A stretch of DNA of 9,437 bases from an uncultured Bacteroidota bacterium (GTDB lineage: Bacteria > Bacteroidota > Bacteroidia > 2-12-FULL-35-15): NCBI GenBank assembly GCA_903881065.1, contig CAIRRW010000111.1, positions 1 through 9,437 on the forward strand, read 5' to 3'. Made by a program: the position numbers and the translations under genes. Below are positions 6,641 to 9,437 of this stretch, piece after piece. Every line of letters starts with the position of its first letter. The first letter of the stretch is position 1. A model generated the notes under the pieces. It saw only the letters and a program-made list of their open reading frames with translations. It had not been told where the DNA came from and did not search any database.

Positions 6641-6665
6641 TCAGATTAATTATTGATACAGTGTT

Positions 6666-7619
6666 CTAAAACACTTCACTGGCAACTCTTCTGGTAACTT
6701 CGGAAGTTCCCATTGTATAATAATGAAGACATGGTACTTTGGCTTTTATCAATTCCTTTGATTGCTCAATACACCATTCTATTCCCACTTCTTTTGCTTG
6801 TTCGTCCGATTCACACTTTTCTATTTGCTCTAATAACGGTTGAGGAATATCAATCTTAAATATTTTCGATAAAGCAGTAGCTTGTTTTCTGGAGGTCATT
6901 ATTTTTAATCCAGGAATAATTGGAACAGTAATTCCTAAATCACGGCATTTCTTTACATAGTTAAAGTACTGTTCGTTATCAAAAAACATTTGAGTAACAA
7001 TATATTCAGCACCAGCATCAATCTTAGCTTTCAGATATTTCATATCAGAAATCATATTTGGAGCCTCAAAATGTTTTTCAGGATAACCTGCAACTCCAAT
7101 ACAGAAATTTGTAGGGGCAACATCAGCCAACTCATTATCCATATATTTGCCGTTATTCATGTGATGTATTTGTTTCACAAGGTCGATGGCATAATGATGT
7201 CCATTAGGTTCCGGAACAAATTCAGGTTCACTTTTAATGGAATCTCCACGAAGCGCAAGTACATTGTCAATACCTAAAAATTGTAAATCTATCAAGGCAT
7301 TTTCGGTTTCTTCACGGCTAAATCCTCCGCATATAATATGAGGAACAGTATCCACATGATATTTATTGATGATGGCAGCGCAGATACCAACAGTACCAGG
7401 GCGTTTTCGAATACTTACCTTTTCCAGATAACCTCCTTCGCGTTTTTTATAAAGATATTCCTCGCGATGGTATGTTACATCAACAAATGAGGGTTTAAAT
7501 TCCATTAATGGGTCAATCCCATCAAAAATAGATTGAATACTCTTTCCTTTTAAAGGAGGAAGTATCTCGATGGAAAACAGAGTCGATTTCGCTTTTTGGA
7601 TATGTTCTATTACTTTCAT
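6666..7619 (-). CDS. metF: Methylenetetrahydrofolate reductase
   Basis: MetF is a cytoplasmic FAD enzyme that reduces 5,10-methylene-tetrahydrofolate to 5-methyl-tetrahydrofolate, the methyl donor for methionine synthase. The 317-residue protein has the usual bacterial length, without the regulatory domain of eukaryotic MTHFR. Key residues line up with E. coli: E18 in FSIEILPP (E. coli E28), D126 in ALRGD (E. coli D120) and Q210 in VTQMFFDN (E. coli Q183). HIICGGFSREE, GVAGYPEKH and the late LHYYTMG are further family blocks. The insert at about residues 127-168 (EPNGHHYAIDLV to the GKYMDNELAD stretch) is longer than in E. coli as I recall it. It is monocistronic here, with a TACTTTTG element 17 bases before the ATG. 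The very short leader leaves no room for a SAM riboswitch. No methionine-synthase gene is in the window. Confidence 0.97.
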   Translation of the reverse strand: MKVIEHIQKAKSTLFSIEILPPLKGKSIQSIFDGIDPLMEFKPSFVDVTYHREEYLYKKREGGYLEKVSIRKRPGTVGICAAIINKYHVDTVPHIICGGFSREETENALIDLQFLGIDNVLALRGDSIKSEPEFVPEPNGHHYAIDLVKQIHHMNNGKYMDNELADVAPTNFCIGVAGYPEKHFEAPNMISDMKYLKAKIDAGAEYIVTQMFFDNEQYFNYVKKCRDLGITVPIIPGLKIMTSRKQATALSKIFKIDIPQPLLEQIEKCESDEQAKEVGIEWCIEQSKELIKAKVPCLHYYTMGTSEVTRRVASEVF

Positions 7620-7636
7620 AGTTGATTTGAAGTTTG

Positions 7637-7644
7637 CAAAAGTA
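7637..7644 (-). promoter_or_regulatory. -7 promoter element of metF
   Basis: The minus strand reads TACTTTTG, an exact TAnnTTTG match 17 bases before the metF ATG. A TTTG on the same strand at 7670-7673 could be the -33 element, but the 25-base gap is longer than usual. Confidence 0.6.
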
Positions 7645-7834
7645 AGAAAGAAAATGATTGGGTAGAGGACAAAATAAACATAGCGTTTTTCCTTCCTTAC
7701 TTCTTCCCTCTATTGGAGTAACCGCTCTGTAACTATTTATTATTTAAATGTATTTACATCTTGTTCAATGCAACCTTTTTATCGCATTTTGCATCTAATT
7801 AACAATAATATGATTTTTTAATCGTCATTTTTCC

Positions 7835-7842
7835 TACTTTTG
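7835..7842 (+). promoter_or_regulatory. -7 promoter element of the His-rich membrane protein gene
   Basis: TACTTTTG matches TAnnTTTG exactly. It lies 47 bases before the ATG at 7890, giving a leader of about 40 bases that is longer than for the other genes here. The -33 region is only T-rich (TGATTTTT near 7811). The rest of the 270-base gap 7620-7889 shows no other recognisable feature. Confidence 0.55.
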
Positions 7843-7889
7843 TACGATAATAATAAAGAATAGTAATTGAAATCTATATAAATTATTTT

Positions 7890-8282
7890 ATGCAAAATTC
7901 ATTTAAGAACATTATCTTTAATGTTCAAAATAAGGTAACAAGGTTTTCTGCCCTTGTTATTTCTTCGTTAATTCTGTTTAGTTACAATCTTTCGGCACAG
8001 GTTGACTCTGCAGCAAAAGATGATGGTCCTAGTTTAGATAACTCTAAAAAAGTTGTGAAGGCTGTTGGGGACCAATTAAGTAAAGAAGAAAAGTTGAGTT
8101 ATATTGGTATGGGTGTTGGTTTTATTCTTGTAATGGCTATCGCATGGCTTAGTACAAGTGCAGCCAAAAAGCGCAGAATAGCAAGAGAAGAGGCGATAAG
8201 ACAACACCATCTTCATAATCATGCTAAGCATAACACGCATGATCCATATTACAAAGGTCACTCCCACGGAAAACATAAGTAG
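7890..8282 (+). CDS. Small membrane protein with histidine-rich tail
   Basis: I do not recognise a named family. The 130-residue product has an N-terminal hydrophobic segment (about 18-36) that could be a signal peptide cleaved before QVDS, a polar stretch (37-68), and a second hydrophobic segment (about 70-88, YIGMGVGFILVMAIAWL). A basic KKRR (93-96) follows, which by the positive-inside rule would put the C-terminus in the cytoplasm. The last 26 residues hold nine histidines (106, 107, 109, 111, 114, 117, 124, 126, 129). Such a tail could bind Ni, Zn, Cu or Co, but the sequence alone does not show this. It has its own promoter and converges on the SUF cluster with a 30-base gap, so no shared operon is implied. 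Confidence 0.8.
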   Translation: MQNSFKNIIFNVQNKVTRFSALVISSLILFSYNLSAQVDSAAKDDGPSLDNSKKVVKAVGDQLSKEEKLSYIGMGVGFILVMAIAWLSTSAAKKRRIAREEAIRQHHLHNHAKHNTHDPYYKGHSHGKHK

Positions 8283-8294
8283 TATCTCTACTTA
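8276..8294. terminator. Hairpin between convergent His-rich and DUF2480 genes
   Basis: TAAGTAG and CTACTTA form a perfect 7-base stem with a 5-base loop; the left arm includes the stop codon of the 7890-8282 gene. No T tract follows on the plus strand, so it is a weak terminator candidate supported mainly by its place in a 30-base convergent gap. Confidence 0.35.
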
Positions 8295-8312
8295 CTAATT
8301 CGACTAAATAGT

Positions 8313-8819
8313 TTATTTCTTTTTATATAATGGAACCGTAGAACATGGTTCGCCATACATAATACTTTTTGCAAGAGGTCGCAAAAGCCTTGTTATTTCC
8401 ACATAAGCTGATTTCGGAACAGGCAACTTACCACAACCTTTAATAACAATTCGAGCATCTTTGTATTCCTCCACTTTTATTTTCGTGAGGATTTCGTTGT
8501 AAATTATTGTTTCCAGCGTTTCTAAATCACCAAATACAACTTTCTTTGCTATTGGTTCTAATTGTATAGTTAATAACATATATGCCCAGGTAGGAATTAC
8601 CGCATCAGTAGAACAAATGATAGCAACATATTTATCCAGGTATTTATTCCAATCTTCATTATTAATATACTCACGAAAATCTTTTTCACGAAGTATTAAT
8701 CCCTGAAAAAGTAAATCTTTAATATCAAATAATACTCTTTCGCCTTTCGGATAATATTCTTCTAAGTCAATTGTGATGAGTCCGCTTTGAGAAACTTTAT
8801 TTATAATTTCATTTTCCAT
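8313..8819 (-). CDS. DUF2480 family protein, SUF-operon associated
   Basis: This 168-residue soluble protein has no signal peptide and is recognised as DUF2480, a family I know from Bacteroidota. Its function is not known. Three cysteines sit in blocks that I recall as strongly conserved: C69 in IICSTDAVIPTWAYM, C129 in VIKGCGKLPVP, and C159 in YGEPCSTVP. They are candidate metal or Fe-S ligands. Its ATG directly abuts the stop codon of the DUF59 gene (TAA then ATG), so the two are probably translationally coupled and co-transcribed behind sufE. That context suggests a part in Fe-S cluster assembly or delivery, which is inference. A helper unrelated to clusters that merely shares the transcript remains possible. 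Confidence 0.88.
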   Translation of the reverse strand: MENEIINKVSQSGLITIDLEEYYPKGERVLFDIKDLLFQGLILREKDFREYINNEDWNKYLDKYVAIICSTDAVIPTWAYMLLTIQLEPIAKKVVFGDLETLETIIYNEILTKIKVEEYKDARIVIKGCGKLPVPKSAYVEITRLLRPLAKSIMYGEPCSTVPLYKKK

Positions 8820-9149
8820 TTACATAAACCCTAATTCCAATTGCGCTACCTCGCTCATCATATCTTTTTGCCATGGAGGCTCGAAGGTTAATTCTATTTT
8901 GGCTGAACGAACACCAACTACTTCTCTTAGTTTCTGTTCTATTTCTGGAGGTAATGTTTCGGCTACAGGACAGGAAGGAGAAGTTAATGTCATTTTAACC
9001 ATTAAGTTATTTTCTTCATCCAGATTTATCTCATAAATCAAACCTAATTCCCATACATCTACTGGTATTTCAGGATCGTAACAAGTTTTAATAGTATCAA
9101 TAACTTGTTGTGTTAGTTCTGTATTATGTGTATTTATTATTGCAGGCAT
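8820..9149 (-). CDS. DUF59 / MIP18-family Fe-S assembly protein (SufT/PaaD-like)
   Basis: This 109-residue cytoplasmic protein has the family signature: D25-P26-E27 in CYDPEIPVDVWELGLIY and the conserved cysteine C60 in TSPSCPVAE, with a PPW motif at 91-93. DUF59 proteins such as SufT help maturation of Fe-S proteins, often when demand is high; eukaryotic MIP18/CIA2 acts in cytosolic Fe-S targeting. Here it lies 53 bases downstream of sufE and directly abuts DUF2480, which supports a SUF operon role. The ATG at 9149 gives a full-length domain. It could equally be named SufT, but SufT and PaaD cannot be told apart from sequence, so no symbol is given. Confidence 0.93.
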   Translation of the reverse strand: MPAIINTHNTELTQQVIDTIKTCYDPEIPVDVWELGLIYEINLDEENNLMVKMTLTSPSCPVAETLPPEIEQKLREVVGVRSAKIELTFEPPWQKDMMSEVAQLELGFM

Positions 9150-9170
9150 TTCTCAGTTCTATTGTTTAGT

Positions 9171-9190
9171 AATTCATTCGTTTATTATTG
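9171..9190 (-). repeat. Possible degenerate relative of the 41-base repeat
   Basis: On the minus strand this reads CAATAATAAACGAATGAATT, which resembles the CAATAATCACGAATT core of copy B with one inserted base. It lies in the gap after the sufE stop codon, the same kind of position as copies A and B. The match is short and AT-rich, so chance is likely enough to keep confidence low. Confidence 0.2.
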
Positions 9191-9202
9191 CTGTGCTATT
9201 AA

Positions 9203-9437
9203 TCAATTTTGAGTTTTATAAGCTAATGCATCCATCTTCATTTGTTTTATCATACTCACCAAACCATTGCTACGGGTAGGGGAAAGATGTTGTGTTAAAC
9301 CTATTTTATCTACAAATCCCAGTTTAGCATTTAAAATTTCATCTGGAGTATGGTTTGATAAAACACGCACCATCAATGCTACCATTCCTTTTGTAATAAT
9401 TGCATCACTATCGGCAGTGAAAATAATCTTACCATCT
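9203..9437 (-). CDS. sufE: SufE, cysteine-desulfurase sulfur acceptor (C-terminal part)
   Basis: SufE takes persulfide sulfur from SufS and passes it to the SufBCD scaffold for Fe-S cluster building. Only the last 77 codons are in the window; the start and the active-site cysteine lie beyond 9437. The visible part carries SufE blocks: FTADSDAIITKGMVAL, in which SDA and KG are typical, then VLSNHTPDEIL and the C-terminal LTQHLSPTRSNGL segment. The frame is open to the window edge. An internal ATG at 9385 would make a 60-residue piece and is not the true start. It is the most upstream visible gene of a minus-strand sufE-DUF59-DUF2480 run. Other suf genes (B, C, D, S) are expected beyond the right edge but are not seen. 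Confidence 0.92.
   Translation of the reverse strand, partial: DGKIIFTADSDAIITKGMVALMVRVLSNHTPDEILNAKLGFVDKIGLTQHLSPTRSNGLVSMIKQMKMDALAYKTQN

Noticed and set aside
7620..7889. SAM riboswitch upstream of metF
   Set aside because: The predicted leader is only about 12 bases and no conserved riboswitch stems were seen in the gap.
1..9437. CRISPR array, insertion sequence, phage or defence system
   Set aside because: No regularly spaced repeats, transposase, integrase or defence-type protein is present; the gene content is housekeeping and envelope.

Overview
The window looks like chromosomal DNA of a member of the Bacteroidota, probably outside the Bacteroidales. The reasons are: AT-rich genes with AT-rich, SD-poor gene starts; five TACYTTTG elements matching the Bacteroidota -7 promoter consensus TAnnTTTG; a DUF3109 protein; a DUF59-DUF2480 pair behind sufE; and class I ribonucleotide reductase subunits of the eukaryote-like type. 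No mobile element, phage gene, CRISPR array, tRNA or rRNA was seen. Most of the window is housekeeping.

Layout. Positions 1-167 hold the nrdA terminator. Positions 168-3662 (minus) are an nrdB-nrdA operon for aerobic deoxyribonucleotide synthesis. Positions 3663-4069 are a 407-base non-coding stretch upstream of nrdB with palindromes, DnaA-box-like sites and two tiny ribosome-binding-site-led reading frames. DUF3109 (4070-4633, minus) and an OprB-like outer-membrane porin (4763-6091, plus) are divergent, each with its own promoter. A small secreted WG-repeat protein (6224-6619, plus) faces metF (6666-7619, minus). A small membrane protein with a histidine-rich tail (7890-8282, plus) faces the end of a SUF iron-sulphur operon on the minus strand: sufE (cut by the window edge), DUF59, then DUF2480.

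How the genes relate. NrdB carries the diiron-tyrosyl cofactor and NrdA the catalytic and allosteric sites. MetF supplies methyl-tetrahydrofolate for methionine synthesis. SufE and the DUF59 protein act in Fe-S cluster assembly, and DUF2480 is probably a Bacteroidota-specific partner. The porin, WG protein and His-rich protein are envelope or secreted products with separate promoters and no clear link to the rest.

Most notable points: a 41-base repeat (34/41 identical) directly after the stop codons of both nrdB and the porin gene in the same transcriptional orientation; the structured nrd leader; the eukaryote-like RNR; and the three-cysteine DUF2480 protein coupled to the SUF operon. Start sites of the DUF3109 and WG genes were moved downstream of the longest frame, because the promoter elements lie inside the longer versions.
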